Source: Burkholderia sp. Bp9142 (lineage in GTDB: Bacteria > Pseudomonadota > Gammaproteobacteria > Burkholderiales > Burkholderiaceae). Taken from it: 64,000 nt of DNA. Every line of letters begins with the position of its first letter. Position 1 is the stretch's first letter. The notes below the pieces were generated by a model that saw nothing but the letters and a program-made list of their open reading frames with translations, searched no databases and was not told the origin of the DNA. Positions 44,900 through 54,735 of the stretch are shown here, in pieces. Location of the stretch: the NCBI RefSeq assembly GCF_003853415.1, contig NZ_QTPP01000042.1:1-64000 (forward strand), read 5' to 3'. The translations under genes were made by a program, and so were the position numbers.

Positions 44900-45754
44900 A
44901 TGGCAGGCGGAGTCACATCGCCCGAGCCCGGGTACTCGGGATTGCTCGACCGAGGACTGGCAATTCTCGAACTGCTCTCGGGTAGCGACGCTGGGGCATC
45001 GCTCACCTTTATCTCAGAAAATTTGCGAATCCCGCGTAGTGCGACCCATCGACTACTGACAGCGCTTTCAGATCACGGCTACGTGCGCCAGGAGCAGGAT
45101 CGTGGCGTATATGTCCTGACAACCAAATTGCAGGTATTGGCGTTCCGTCATCTCGCCTCGAGCGGTTACATTGATGCCGCCCAGCAGGTGCTGGACCGGC
45201 TGGCGACGGCAACAGGAGAACTGGTTCGCCTCGCCGTCGCAGACAATGATCAGTTGACGTGGGTCGCCAAGTCGCAAGGTGCGCGATCCGGACTGCGATA
45301 TGACCCTGATATGGGCATGATTGCAAAGCTGTCATGTTCGGCGACAGGCTACGCCTGGTTGTCATGCATGGACGACCATCAGGCGCTTGAGATCATTGAA
45401 AGACAAGGACTGGGAAGCCGGGACGAATATGGCCCACAGGCGCCAGAGACCCCCGCCGAGGTACTCGCGCACATTCACACTGCGCGTGAGCAGGGTTACG
45501 CGATTGCCGTCCAGACATTTACCGACTGGATGGCGGCGATCGCCACTGCACTGAGGCATCCGCTCACCCGGAAACCCATTGGTGTCATCAGTGTCGCGGG
45601 CCCATTTTCCCGGCTACCCGAAAAGCGGCTGCACGAGTTCGCTCCGCTGCTGATCGAAGCGGCGCGAGAAATCGCTCAACTGATTCCAGGCTCGCCGGCC
45701 CTGACGAGTCCGGGTATCGCCGCCCTGGCGGCACGCGAAAGCGTCGCTTCGTAA
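44900..45754 (+). CDS. IclR-family regulator
   Basis: A 284-residue regulator. The N-terminal winged helix (about 13-75; LLDRGLAILELLS, LRIPRSATHRLLTALSDHGYV) is followed by a GAF-like effector domain (about 90-260). The start MAGGVTSPE at 44900 has AGGAGG with ideal spacing; the longer frame would begin within the promoter. It is divergent from the FAD dehydrogenase and most likely controls the insert's catabolic genes. Effector unknown. Confidence 0.9.
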   Translation: MAGGVTSPEPGYSGLLDRGLAILELLSGSDAGASLTFISENLRIPRSATHRLLTALSDHGYVRQEQDRGVYVLTTKLQVLAFRHLASSGYIDAAQQVLDRLATATGELVRLAVADNDQLTWVAKSQGARSGLRYDPDMGMIAKLSCSATGYAWLSCMDDHQALEIIERQGLGSRDEYGPQAPETPAEVLAHIHTAREQGYAIAVQTFTDWMAAIATALRHPLTRKPIGVISVAGPFSRLPEKRLHEFAPLLIEAAREIAQLIPGSPALTSPGIAALAARESVAS

Positions 45755-45987
45755 CGACACGGCTGACGGTATGCGCTTGTGGGAACAGTCTCACGGAAAA
45801 ACCTCAATGAGGGCGGTCCGTCGCCCGGGATTACGCCACAAGATGGTTGTCCACGTATCGCACCGTCGACCTTCCGCCCTTCATCTACATGTCTGATCGG
45901 TGACCCGACCGATTTTCACGGGTCGGCCCCAAACGCATCCTGTGTTTCAGCGTCATCGGGCTATCCCTGCACAAAAAGGAGCACACG

Positions 45988-46782
45988 ATGTCCGACATCG
46001 AACCTATCATCGAACGCGTACTCTTAACCAACGACGATGGTATTGACGCGCCGGGGCTCGCAGTTCTTGAAGCGGTCGCGGCCGAACTTGCACACGAAGT
46101 CTGGGTGGTGGCGCCCGAACGCGACCAGAGCGGGACATCACATTCGATCAGCCTGCATTCACCTCTGCGCATCGCTCAACGTGGCGAACGCCGCTTCGGC
46201 GTCCATGGCACGCCAGGCGACTGCGTTGTCATGGCGGTGCGCCATCTGATGAAGGACACAACCCCGACGCTTGTGCTGTCCGGCATCAATCGCGGGGCCA
46301 ATCTTGGAATCGAGACGATGTTCTCCGGTACGGTCGGGGCAGCCATGACCGGCCTCCTGCTCGGCCTGCCCTCAATCGCACTGAGCCAGGCGGTACCGAA
46401 CCGCAAAAGCGTACGCTGGGATACCGCACGCGCACTTGCACCCGCTGTTCTTCGAAAACTGCTGTCGATTACTCACGACGCTCCCACCTGTCTGAATGTG
46501 AATTTTCCGGACTGCGATGCATCGGAGGCTGGGCCACTCGCTATTACGCGGCAAGGGACAGGTTACTTCGAGAGCATCGACGTCTTTGCGCACATCGATC
46601 CACGCGAGATTGACTATCACTGGATGCGGTTCCGACATGGTCGCCGCCCGGATGCGCCTGACACCGAGGCCGCAATCATCAGTGCCCGCGGCATTTCCGT
46701 GACACCGATACACTTTGATCGTACCGCTCAACACACCGTTTTGACGCTGCAATCTGGCCTGCAAGCCGGCGCCATGGTATAG
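45988..46782 (+). CDS. surE: SurE-type 5'/3'-nucleotidase
   Basis: A 264-residue protein with the SurE metal site LLTNDDGIDAPGL, VAPERDQSGTSHSIS, the HGTPGDCV motif and LVLSGINRGANLG. AAGGAG precedes the ATG at 45988. SurE proteins hydrolyse nucleoside monophosphates and other phosphate esters. The housekeeping surE usually sits beside pcm and nlpD. This copy lies alone beside an IclR gene in the insert, so a specialised phosphatase role is possible. Confidence 0.9.
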   Translation: MSDIEPIIERVLLTNDDGIDAPGLAVLEAVAAELAHEVWVVAPERDQSGTSHSISLHSPLRIAQRGERRFGVHGTPGDCVVMAVRHLMKDTTPTLVLSGINRGANLGIETMFSGTVGAAMTGLLLGLPSIALSQAVPNRKSVRWDTARALAPAVLRKLLSITHDAPTCLNVNFPDCDASEAGPLAITRQGTGYFESIDVFAHIDPREIDYHWMRFRHGRRPDAPDTEAAIISARGISVTPIHFDRTAQHTVLTLQSGLQAGAMV

Positions 46783-47218
46783 CGACTTTCGCAGTGAATG
46801 CTCGTCATGCACTAAGACTGCCTCGACGTTACTATTCAGATATCCAAAATGTTTTCAGCAGAGCGCGGGTTGTGCATCTACGATGCATGAGCTGACCAGT
46901 GTGTGGGTGGCATGGATAAAGAGTTGCTGACCAAGATCGTATAGAGATAGCGCGGCAGCTTCGTCGCGCGATCGCCGCGCTTCGCGAATGCGAGCAGTTC
47001 CGGCGTCTTGTCGATGAAGCGTCTCGTCACGTCGCCCGCGATGAAGAAATGAAGGGCGATTCCGTGAAGTGGCGCGTGGCAGCCAAGCGGTGAAACATCA
47101 AGCCGATGCAGGGCGGTGCGCTGAAGGATCCGGTGATCCCGCTCGAGTCCACCACGGCACAAATCGGCGCGCGGCTCGAGCATCCGTTTCATGGTAAGCG
47201 GTCCGATAACAACGTCCC
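46783..47218. other. Non-coding or decayed stretch after surE
   Basis: 436 bases with open frames on both strands but no recognisable domain or ribosome site. It lies between intact surE and the chimeric pseudogene, and is probably mobile-element debris. Confidence 0.4.
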
Positions 47219-48686
<1,468 letters not shown>

Positions 48687-48754
48687 CGACTGGCTCAGTT
48701 TTACTTTGCGCGATCAGGCGCGAAGTGGCTCAGATTTCAAATGCGTTTGACACA
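48687..48754. repeat. IS21-family terminal repeats after istB
   Basis: TGGCTCAGTTTTACTTTGCG at 48691-48710 and TGGCTCAGATTTCAAATGCG at 48726-48745 are direct repeats followed by TTTGACACA, the probable tip of the IS. They mark the right end of the istB-bearing element. They differ from the GCAAA...CTGT arrays at the insert borders. Confidence 0.65.
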
Positions 48755-48915
48755 GGATGCGGCGCCTTCTTCAATCGCTGCCCAGGGTATAGCGAGGGGA
48801 CGTCATGCCAGACAATCTAAATAAAGCGTCCGAATTTCGTTTTAGGTTTGACCCGGTCCACGCTTAGCCAGAACTCCCCCGGCTGCGAGGTGGGTGGCCC
48901 CAATCGCCGGGGCAT

Positions 48916-49225
48916 ATGAAGCGTTTAGCCACCCTCACCGCCTTGACACTACTGCCGGCACGCACGTCGACATCCGAGGTGATGCCGGCTGGCGACGGAC
49001 ACTACACTGTGGTAGCAACGCGCAGCTGCATCAGCTCGACAGGCAGACGCATGGGGTTCGCGGCTGGACGCCGCAAGAGGCTCAACTGACATTCGCATGC
49101 GTTGGGGCAAGAGGTCATGGCAAAGCGACCCCGGGCAACTTCCCCGATACGAACTTGGTGCTTGCCGAGCGGCAGGCCACACGCCAAGGACATCAGTACA
49201 GATTTCCTTTGCAAATCCGTTTTGC
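48916..49225 (+). pseudogene. Decayed small lipoprotein-like gene, frameshifted
   Basis: The first frame reads MKRLATLTALTLLPARTS, then EVMPAGDGHYTVVATRSC, and stops at 49089. The matching C-terminal part (ALGQEVMAKRP, then STDFLCK) continues in another frame to about 49225. The pattern resembles short Burkholderia lipoproteins with a MPAGxxxYTV segment, but the lipobox Cys is lost and the frame is broken. Family match is from memory and tentative. Confidence 0.4.
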
Positions 49226-49341
49226 AGCGCCCCCCCGCGCCAGACCAAATATGCTTGCAAACATGTAATTGCGGGGAAAGACGAATCCTCATACAAAACA
49301 GCTACTTAGCGAGCTACGTCAGAACAGGTTCCGTTTGCAAA
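49198..49341. repeat. Right-end IS21-type subterminal repeats (inverted relative to the left array)
   Basis: 49198-49215 (ACAGATTTCCTTTGCAAA) and 49321-49341 (AGAACAGGTTCCGTTTGCAAA) are reverse complements of the left-array motif. The last copy ends 14 bases before the stop of the DUF1330 gene, so the insert abuts host coding sequence. Confidence 0.6.
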
Positions 49342-49355
49342 CAACTACCACGCGA

Positions 49356-49646
49356 TCAGCCCTCGAACCCCTCGACGATCGCGATCTGGGCGCGGCAATG
49401 TCCATCCCGCTTCGCCTTCGCCGCCTGGTATTCGGGCGAGTGATAGCACGCGAGCGCCGTCTCCATATCCGGGAAGCGGATCACGACGTGGCGCTCGAAC
49501 GAGTCCCCCTCCAGCACCTGCGATGCGCCGCCGCGCGCCAGGAACACCGCGCCGAACTTCTTGAACGCCTGCGGCGCGAGGTCCGTGTAGTCCTTGTATT
49601 TCACGGGGTCCAGCACCTGCACGCGGGCAATCCAGTACGCACTCAT
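49356..49646 (-). CDS. DUF1330 protein
   Basis: A 96-residue protein of the dimeric alpha/beta-barrel DUF1330 family: YWIARVQVLDPVKYKDY, FGAVFLARGG, VLEGDSFERHVVIRFPD, ALACYHSPEYQAAKAKR. GGAGG precedes the ATG at 49646. Members accompany many catabolic clusters; enzymatic role not established. It is divergent from the DUF1185 gene across a 110-bp region with two palindromes. Its 3' end touches the insert boundary. Confidence 0.9.
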   Translation of the reverse strand: MSAYWIARVQVLDPVKYKDYTDLAPQAFKKFGAVFLARGGASQVLEGDSFERHVVIRFPDMETALACYHSPEYQAAKAKRDGHCRAQIAIVEGFEG

Positions 49647-49692
49647 TTCTCGCCTCCAGTTTCGGGAAATTCCCAGACACGGGTTAACACCC

Positions 49693-49704
49693 ATGGCATG
49701 CCGT
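49693..49704. promoter_or_regulatory. Palindrome-like ATGGCATGCCGT
   Basis: A slightly degenerate copy of ATGGNATNCCAT, 47 bases upstream of the DUF1330 gene and directly beside the 49708 site. Confidence 0.5.
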
Positions 49705-49707
49705 AAC

Positions 49708-49719
49708 ATGGTATACCAC
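49708..49719. promoter_or_regulatory. Palindrome ATGGTATACCAC, putative GntR operator
   Basis: It lies 38 bases before the DUF1185 start, in the divergent promoter region. It matches the sites at 35739, 35781 and 36645 except for the final base, linking this cluster to the GntR regulator across the insert. Confidence 0.65.
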
Positions 49720-49756
49720 AATGAATCCCACAATCAACGCACGAAAGGAAGGTGCC

Positions 49757-50359
49757 ATGAGCCTGATTCGGAAATCCGTCCTCCATGTCGAGACGCTCTA
49801 CGTGGACGGCGACAAGGTCGCCGCCAAGCCGCTGAAGATGATCGGGGCGGTCGCCGTGATCAAGAACCCGTGGGCAGGCCGCGGGTACGTCGAGGACCTG
49901 TCGCCGGAGATCCGCGCGCTCGCGCCGCAGCTCAGCGAACACCTGACGAAGATGATCCTCGACGAAGCCGGTTCAGGCGACGCGGTCGAAGCGTTCGGCA
50001 AGAGCGCGATCGTCGGCCTCGACGGTGAAATCGAGCACGCGTCCGCGCTGATCCACACGCTGCACTTCGGCAACACCTATCGCACGGCCGTGGGCGCCAA
50101 GTCGTACCTCGCGTTCAACAACACGCGCGGCCCGGCCAATGCGCCGCTGTTGATTCCGATGATGGACAAGAACGACGAAGGCCGCCGCTCGCACTATCTG
50201 ACGCTCCAGTTCTCGATTGCGGACGCACCGGCCGCCGACGAACTGGTCATCGCCATCGGCGCCGCCACCGCCGGCCGTCCGCATCACCGCATCGGCGACC
50301 GCTACAAAGATCTCGCAGAGCTCGGAAATGACGTCAAGAACCCTGCCGCTGTCAAATAA
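49757..50359 (+). CDS. DUF1185 'amino acid synthesis' family protein
   Basis: A 200-residue protein (IRKSVLHVETLYVDGDK, VIKNPWAGRGYVEDLSPEI, GKSAIVGLDGEIEHASALIHTLHFG, KSYLAFNNTRGP, HYLTLQFSIADAP...DELVIAIGAATAGRPHHRIGDRYKD). AAGGAAGG precedes the ATG at 49757. The family name comes from a loose early assignment; members recur in flavin-monooxygenase catabolic clusters in Burkholderia and Pseudomonas and may be ring or lactam hydrolases or binding proteins. First gene of the plus-strand operon. Confidence 0.88.
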   Translation: MSLIRKSVLHVETLYVDGDKVAAKPLKMIGAVAVIKNPWAGRGYVEDLSPEIRALAPQLSEHLTKMILDEAGSGDAVEAFGKSAIVGLDGEIEHASALIHTLHFGNTYRTAVGAKSYLAFNNTRGPANAPLLIPMMDKNDEGRRSHYLTLQFSIADAPAADELVIAIGAATAGRPHHRIGDRYKDLAELGNDVKNPAAVK

Positions 50360-51146
50360 GCGCATCGTCCACTACCTCGACCAGGGTGCCGGCGAACCGC
50401 TGGTGCTGATCCACGGCGTGGGCATGCAGGCGAGCGCGTGGTATCCGCAGATCGACGACCTGTCGCGCGATTTCCGCGTGATCTCCGTCGACATGCCGGG
50501 CCACGGCATGAGCGATGCGCTCGACACCGACGCCGACCTGCAGCAGTTCGTGCAGTGGGCGATCGAGTTCATCGAGGCGCTGCAGGTCGGCCCCGTCAAC
50601 CTGGCCGGCCACTCGATGGGCTCGCTGATCGCCGCCGGCGTCGCGGTGACGCGGCCCGATCTGGTCAAGCGCGTGGCAGTCCTGAACGGTGTGTACCGCC
50701 GCACCGAGCAGGCGCGCGAAGCCGTCCTGCAACGCGCCGCCGAACTGCGCTCGGGCACCATCGACGTCGATACGCCGCTGCGGCGCTGGTTCAACGCGGA
50801 GGAAGCGCAGCAGGCCGCCGCGCACAAGGTGGAAGCGTGGTTGCAGTCCGTCGACCTGGCGGGCTACGCCACCGCGTACACCGCGTTCGCGAAGGGCGAC
50901 GAGGTGTATGCCGACGGCTGGCACCGGATTGCCTGCCCGGCCCTCGTGCTCACCGGATCGGACGACCCGAATTCGACGCCCGAGATGGCCCGGCAGATGG
51001 CGCAGGCCGCGCATGACGGCAAGGCCGTCGTGATCGAGAACGAGCGCCACATGGTGAACCTGACCGCGCCCGAGGAAGTCAATCGCGCCCTGCGTGCCTG
51101 GTTGCAGACCGTGCCGCAGGCGGAAACCCTGAAATCGGAAGTGTGA
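50328..51146 (+). CDS. Alpha/beta hydrolase
   Basis: A 272-residue hydrolase: oxyanion motif LIHGVGM, nucleophile elbow GHSMGS, Asp in LTGSDDPNSTP and the terminal His in ENERHMVN. The start at 50328 overlaps the previous gene by 32 bp; a weak ribosome site suggests coupled translation. In the Rut-like reading it would hydrolyse an amide or ester made after ring opening, comparable in position to RutD. Confidence 0.9.
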   Translation: MTSRTLPLSNKRIVHYLDQGAGEPLVLIHGVGMQASAWYPQIDDLSRDFRVISVDMPGHGMSDALDTDADLQQFVQWAIEFIEALQVGPVNLAGHSMGSLIAAGVAVTRPDLVKRVAVLNGVYRRTEQAREAVLQRAAELRSGTIDVDTPLRRWFNAEEAQQAAAHKVEAWLQSVDLAGYATAYTAFAKGDEVYADGWHRIACPALVLTGSDDPNSTPEMARQMAQAAHDGKAVVIENERHMVNLTAPEEVNRALRAWLQTVPQAETLKSEV

Positions 51147-51147
51147 C

Positions 51148-52083
51148 ATGAGCCAAGCAACCCGCCAGGAAGTCCCGACGATCAACACCCGCGAGCTGCG
51201 CGATGCGTTCGGCGCGTTCATGACCGGCGTGACGATCGTCACCACCGCGCGTGACGACGGCCAGCCGCTCGGATTCACCGCGAACTCGTTCTCGTCCGTG
51301 TCGCTGGACCCCGCGCTGCTGCTCGTCAGCATCGCGAAGACGTCGAGCAATTTCCAGACGTTCTCCACCACGGGCCACTTTGCGATCAACATCCTCGCGG
51401 AAGGGCAAAAGGACCTGTCGAACACCTTCGCGCGACCGAGCGACGATCGCTTCGCGCAGGTCGGCTGGCACCTGAGCGCGCATCGCAACCCGCTGATCGA
51501 CGACGTCAGCGCGTGGTTCGACTGCACGACGCACGCGGTGATCGACGCGGGCGATCACGCGCTCATCGTCGGCAAGGTCGAGGCGTTCCATTCGGCCGGC
51601 TACGCGGGGCTCGGCTATTACCGCGGCGGCTATTTCACGCCGGCGAAGCTGTCGGCCGAAGTCATCGCCGGCCCGAAGGTGATCGTGAGCGCGATCATCA
51701 CGCGCGACGACAAGGTGCTCATGGTGAAGACCGCCGACGGCAAGTGGGCGCTGCCGACCAAGGAAATCGGCAACGAAGGCGCCGACAAGGCGCTCGCCGA
51801 ACTCTTCCGACAATACCAGCCGGACGCTTCGGCAAGCTTCATTTATTCGGTCTACAACAACACTGAGACGCACTACCAGTACATCTCGTTCCTCTGCAGC
51901 GCACCGGACGAAGTGGCGGCCGCCGGCGAATTCGTGAGCCTCGAGAACATCGAGGCCGACGCGTTCCAGGACAGCGCCCTCGCCAGCATGCTCGAGCGCT
52001 ATCGCAAGGAGAGCCAGTTGAAGAGCTACGGCCTCTACTTCGGCGACCACAGCACCGGCACCGTCCGCCCGCTTCTTTCCTGA
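51148..52083 (+). CDS. Flavin reductase fused to a degenerate Nudix-like domain
   Basis: A 311-residue fusion. Residues about 12-165 are a RutF/HpaC-type flavin reductase (FGAFMTGVTIVTT, GFTANSFSSVSLDPALLLVSI, GHFAINIL, GHALIVGKVEAF-like core). Residues about 175-311 are Nudix-like (VSAIITRDDKVLMVKTADGKWALPT...), but no REUXEEXGU box is seen. The C-terminus matches the stand-alone protein encoded at 35209-35700. The reductase should supply reduced flavin to the luciferase-like monooxygenase encoded next. The ATG follows the hydrolase stop by one base, so the genes are coupled. Confidence 0.9.
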   Translation: MSQATRQEVPTINTRELRDAFGAFMTGVTIVTTARDDGQPLGFTANSFSSVSLDPALLLVSIAKTSSNFQTFSTTGHFAINILAEGQKDLSNTFARPSDDRFAQVGWHLSAHRNPLIDDVSAWFDCTTHAVIDAGDHALIVGKVEAFHSAGYAGLGYYRGGYFTPAKLSAEVIAGPKVIVSAIITRDDKVLMVKTADGKWALPTKEIGNEGADKALAELFRQYQPDASASFIYSVYNNTETHYQYISFLCSAPDEVAAAGEFVSLENIEADAFQDSALASMLERYRKESQLKSYGLYFGDHSTGTVRPLLS

Positions 52084-52094
52084 AAGGTCACATC

Positions 52095-53132
52095 ATGCGT
52101 TTTTCGCTTTTCGTTCACATGGAGCGCGTCTCCGACCAGACCAGCCAAAAGCAGCTGTACGACGAGATGGTCGAGCTGTGCCAGATCGCCGATCGCGGCG
52201 GCATGCACGCCGTCTGGACCGGCGAGCACCACGGCATGGATTTCACGATCGCGCCGAACCCGTTCATCAACCTCGCCGATCTCGCCAACAAGACGAAGCG
52301 CGTGCGGCTGGGCACGGGCACGGTCATCGCACCGTTCTGGCACCCGATCAAGCTCGCCGGCGAAGCCGCGATGACCGACATCATCTCGGGCGGCCGCCTG
52401 GAACTCGGGATCGCGCGCGGCGCATACTCGTTCGAATACGAGCGCCTGATGCCGGGCCTCGACGCGTGGGGTGCCGGCCAGCGCATGCGCGAACTCATTC
52501 CCGCGGTGAAGAAACTGTGGGAAGGCGATTACGCGCATGACGGCGAGTTCTGGCAATTCCCGTCGACGACGTCGTCGCCGCTGCCGCTGCAGCAACCGCA
52601 TCCGCCGATCTGGGTGGCCGCGCGCGACCCGAACAGCCACGAGTTCGCGGTGGCCAACGGCTGCAACGTGCAGGTCACGCCGCTGCACCTGGGCGACGAG
52701 GAAGTCGAGAAGCTGGTCGGCCACTTCAACGCCGCGTGCGAGAAATTCCCCGACGTGCCGCGCCCGCAGATCATGCTGCTGCGTCACACCTACGTGGCGA
52801 GCAGCGAGGACGACGCGCAAGTGGCCGCCGACGAAGTCAACGTGTTCTACAACTACTTCGGCGCGTGGTTCAAGAACGAGCGGCCGATCAGCCGCGGGAT
52901 GATCAAGCCGCTGAGCCGCGACGAAATCGCCGCGCATCCGTTCTACACGCCGGAAGCGATGCGCAAGAACAACGTGATCGGCACGCCCGCCGAGGTCATC
53001 GAGCGTCTGAAGGCATACGAGGCGCTCGGCTTCGACGAGTACTCGTTCTGGATCGATACCGGCATGAGCTTCGAGCGCAAGAAGGCGTCGCTCGAACGGA
53101 TGATCCGCGACGTGATGCCTGCGTTCCAATAA
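52095..53132 (+). CDS. Luciferase-like (LLM) flavin-dependent monooxygenase
   Basis: A 345-residue bacterial-luciferase-fold TIM barrel: AVWTGEHHGMDFT, RVRLGTGTVIAPFWHPIKLAGEAAMTDIISGGRLELGIARGAY, then a late GTPAEVIERLKAYEALGFDEYSFW. Uses reduced flavin from the neighbouring reductase to oxygenate a substrate. RutA, pyridine, alkanesulfonate and nitrilotriacetate monooxygenases share this fold; the residues I can see do not single out one substrate. Confidence 0.92.
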   Translation: MRFSLFVHMERVSDQTSQKQLYDEMVELCQIADRGGMHAVWTGEHHGMDFTIAPNPFINLADLANKTKRVRLGTGTVIAPFWHPIKLAGEAAMTDIISGGRLELGIARGAYSFEYERLMPGLDAWGAGQRMRELIPAVKKLWEGDYAHDGEFWQFPSTTSSPLPLQQPHPPIWVAARDPNSHEFAVANGCNVQVTPLHLGDEEVEKLVGHFNAACEKFPDVPRPQIMLLRHTYVASSEDDAQVAADEVNVFYNYFGAWFKNERPISRGMIKPLSRDEIAAHPFYTPEAMRKNNVIGTPAEVIERLKAYEALGFDEYSFWIDTGMSFERKKASLERMIRDVMPAFQ

Positions 53133-53144
53133 GGGGACGACGCC

Positions 53145-54614
53145 ATGAATGCGCACTTTCAGCTATATATCGACGGGAAGTTCGAGCCCGGCGCCGCGAC
53201 CTTCGGCAGCATCAATCCGGCTACCGGCGCCGTATGGGCGCAGATGCCCGAAGCGCGCACCGACGAGGTCAACCGCGCGGTCACGGCGGCCGGCCGCGCT
53301 TTGACCGATCCGGCCTGGGCGGGGCTTTCGGCATCGGCGCGCGGCAAGCTGCTGTACAGGCTCGCCGATCTCGTCGAACGGGCTGCGCCGCGGCTCGCCG
53401 AAATCGAAACGAACGACACCGGCAAAATCATCCGGGAAACGTCGAGCCAGATCGCGTATGTCGCCGAGTATTACCGCTACTACGCCGGTATCGCCGACAA
53501 GCTCGAAGGCAGCAGCATCCCCGTCGACAAGCCCGACATGCAGGTGTGGCTCGAGCGTCAGCCGGTCGGCGTGGTCGCCGCGATCGTGCCCTGGAACAGC
53601 CAGCTGTTCCTGTCAGCGGTCAAGGTCGGCCCGGCCCTCGCCGCCGGCTGCACGGTGGTGCTCAAGGCTTCCGAGGAAGCGCCGGGGCCGTTGCTCGAGT
53701 TCGCGCGCCTCGTGCACGAAGCCGGGTTTCCGCCGGGCGTCGTCAACGTCATCACCGGCTTCGGCCCGGAATGCGGCGCGGTGCTGAGCGGCCATCCGGG
53801 CGTGGACAAGGTCGCGTTCACCGGCGGCCCCGAAACCGCGCGCCACATCGTGCGGAACACGGCCAGCAATCTCGCGAAGGTGTCGCTGGAGCTCGGCGGC
53901 AAGTCGCCGTTCATCGTGTTCGCCGATACCGACATCCAGAGCGCGGTGAATGCGCAGGTCGCCGCGATCTTCGCGGCGAGCGGCCAGAGCTGCGTCGCGG
54001 GTTCGCGTCTGCTGATCGAGGCGTCCGTGAAGGACCGCTTCCTTGCCCTGCTGGTCGAGCGCGTGTCGCGCATTCGCGTGGGGTTGCCCAACGAGCGGGA
54101 AACGGAGTACGGCCCGCTGTGCACCGAGCGCCAGCTTCGCAACATCGAGGCGGTCGTCGCGAGCTCGGTGCGCCAGGGCGCGAAAGTGCTCGCCGGCGGG
54201 AAGCAGCTGGAGCGCGACGGGTACTACTACGCGCCGACGATCCTCGACTGCACCGGCGTCGAGCAAGCGGACAGCATCACGACGGAACTGTTCGGCCCGG
54301 TGCTGTCGGTCGACACGTTCGACTCCGAGCAGGAAGCGATCGAAAAAGCCAACAGCACGGCCTACGGTCTCGCCGCCGGCATCTTCACGACCAATCTCAC
54401 GCGTGCGCACCGCGTGTCGAAGCGCGTGCGCTCGGGCATCGTGTGGATCAACACCTATCGGGCGGTGTCGCCGCTCGTGCCGTTCGGCGGCTTCGGCCTG
54501 TCCGGGCACGGCCGTGAAGGCGGCCTGAGCGCCGCGCTCGAATACACGACGACGAAATCCGTGTGGCTGCGCACGTCGGACGATCCGATCAGCGACCCGT
54601 TCGTGATGCGTTGA
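53145..54614 (+). CDS. NAD(P)-dependent aldehyde dehydrogenase
   Basis: A 489-residue aldehyde dehydrogenase with PWNSQLF, FTGGPETA, Glu in LELGGKSPF and Cys in SGQSCVAGSRL. GGGGACG precedes the ATG, 12 bp after the monooxygenase gene. Probably oxidises the aldehyde released by the monooxygenase pathway. Confidence 0.93.
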   Translation: MNAHFQLYIDGKFEPGAATFGSINPATGAVWAQMPEARTDEVNRAVTAAGRALTDPAWAGLSASARGKLLYRLADLVERAAPRLAEIETNDTGKIIRETSSQIAYVAEYYRYYAGIADKLEGSSIPVDKPDMQVWLERQPVGVVAAIVPWNSQLFLSAVKVGPALAAGCTVVLKASEEAPGPLLEFARLVHEAGFPPGVVNVITGFGPECGAVLSGHPGVDKVAFTGGPETARHIVRNTASNLAKVSLELGGKSPFIVFADTDIQSAVNAQVAAIFAASGQSCVAGSRLLIEASVKDRFLALLVERVSRIRVGLPNERETEYGPLCTERQLRNIEAVVASSVRQGAKVLAGGKQLERDGYYYAPTILDCTGVEQADSITTELFGPVLSVDTFDSEQEAIEKANSTAYGLAAGIFTTNLTRAHRVSKRVRSGIVWINTYRAVSPLVPFGGFGLSGHGREGGLSAALEYTTTKSVWLRTSDDPISDPFVMR

Positions 54615-54668
54615 GCGGGTACGCATTCGCCTGCAGTATCGATTCAAAGCCGCGGAAGCCATGTCGTG

Positions 54669-54710
54669 CCATGCCGCACCGCGCCGGTGAGCGCGTGCGG
54701 CGCGGCATGG
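54669..54710. other. Long hairpin between aldehyde dehydrogenase and permease genes
   Basis: CCATGCCGC pairs with GCGGCATGG, and the stem continues inward with two mismatches to about 16 bp. Lying inside an operon, it may attenuate or process the transcript rather than end it. No T run. Confidence 0.4.
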
Positions 54711-54735
54711 TCCCGGCAATAAAAATGGAGACAGC

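Noticed and set aside
46878-47192. 104-residue minus-strand frame after surE
   Set aside because: No recognisable family, no ribosome site, and located in mobile-element debris.
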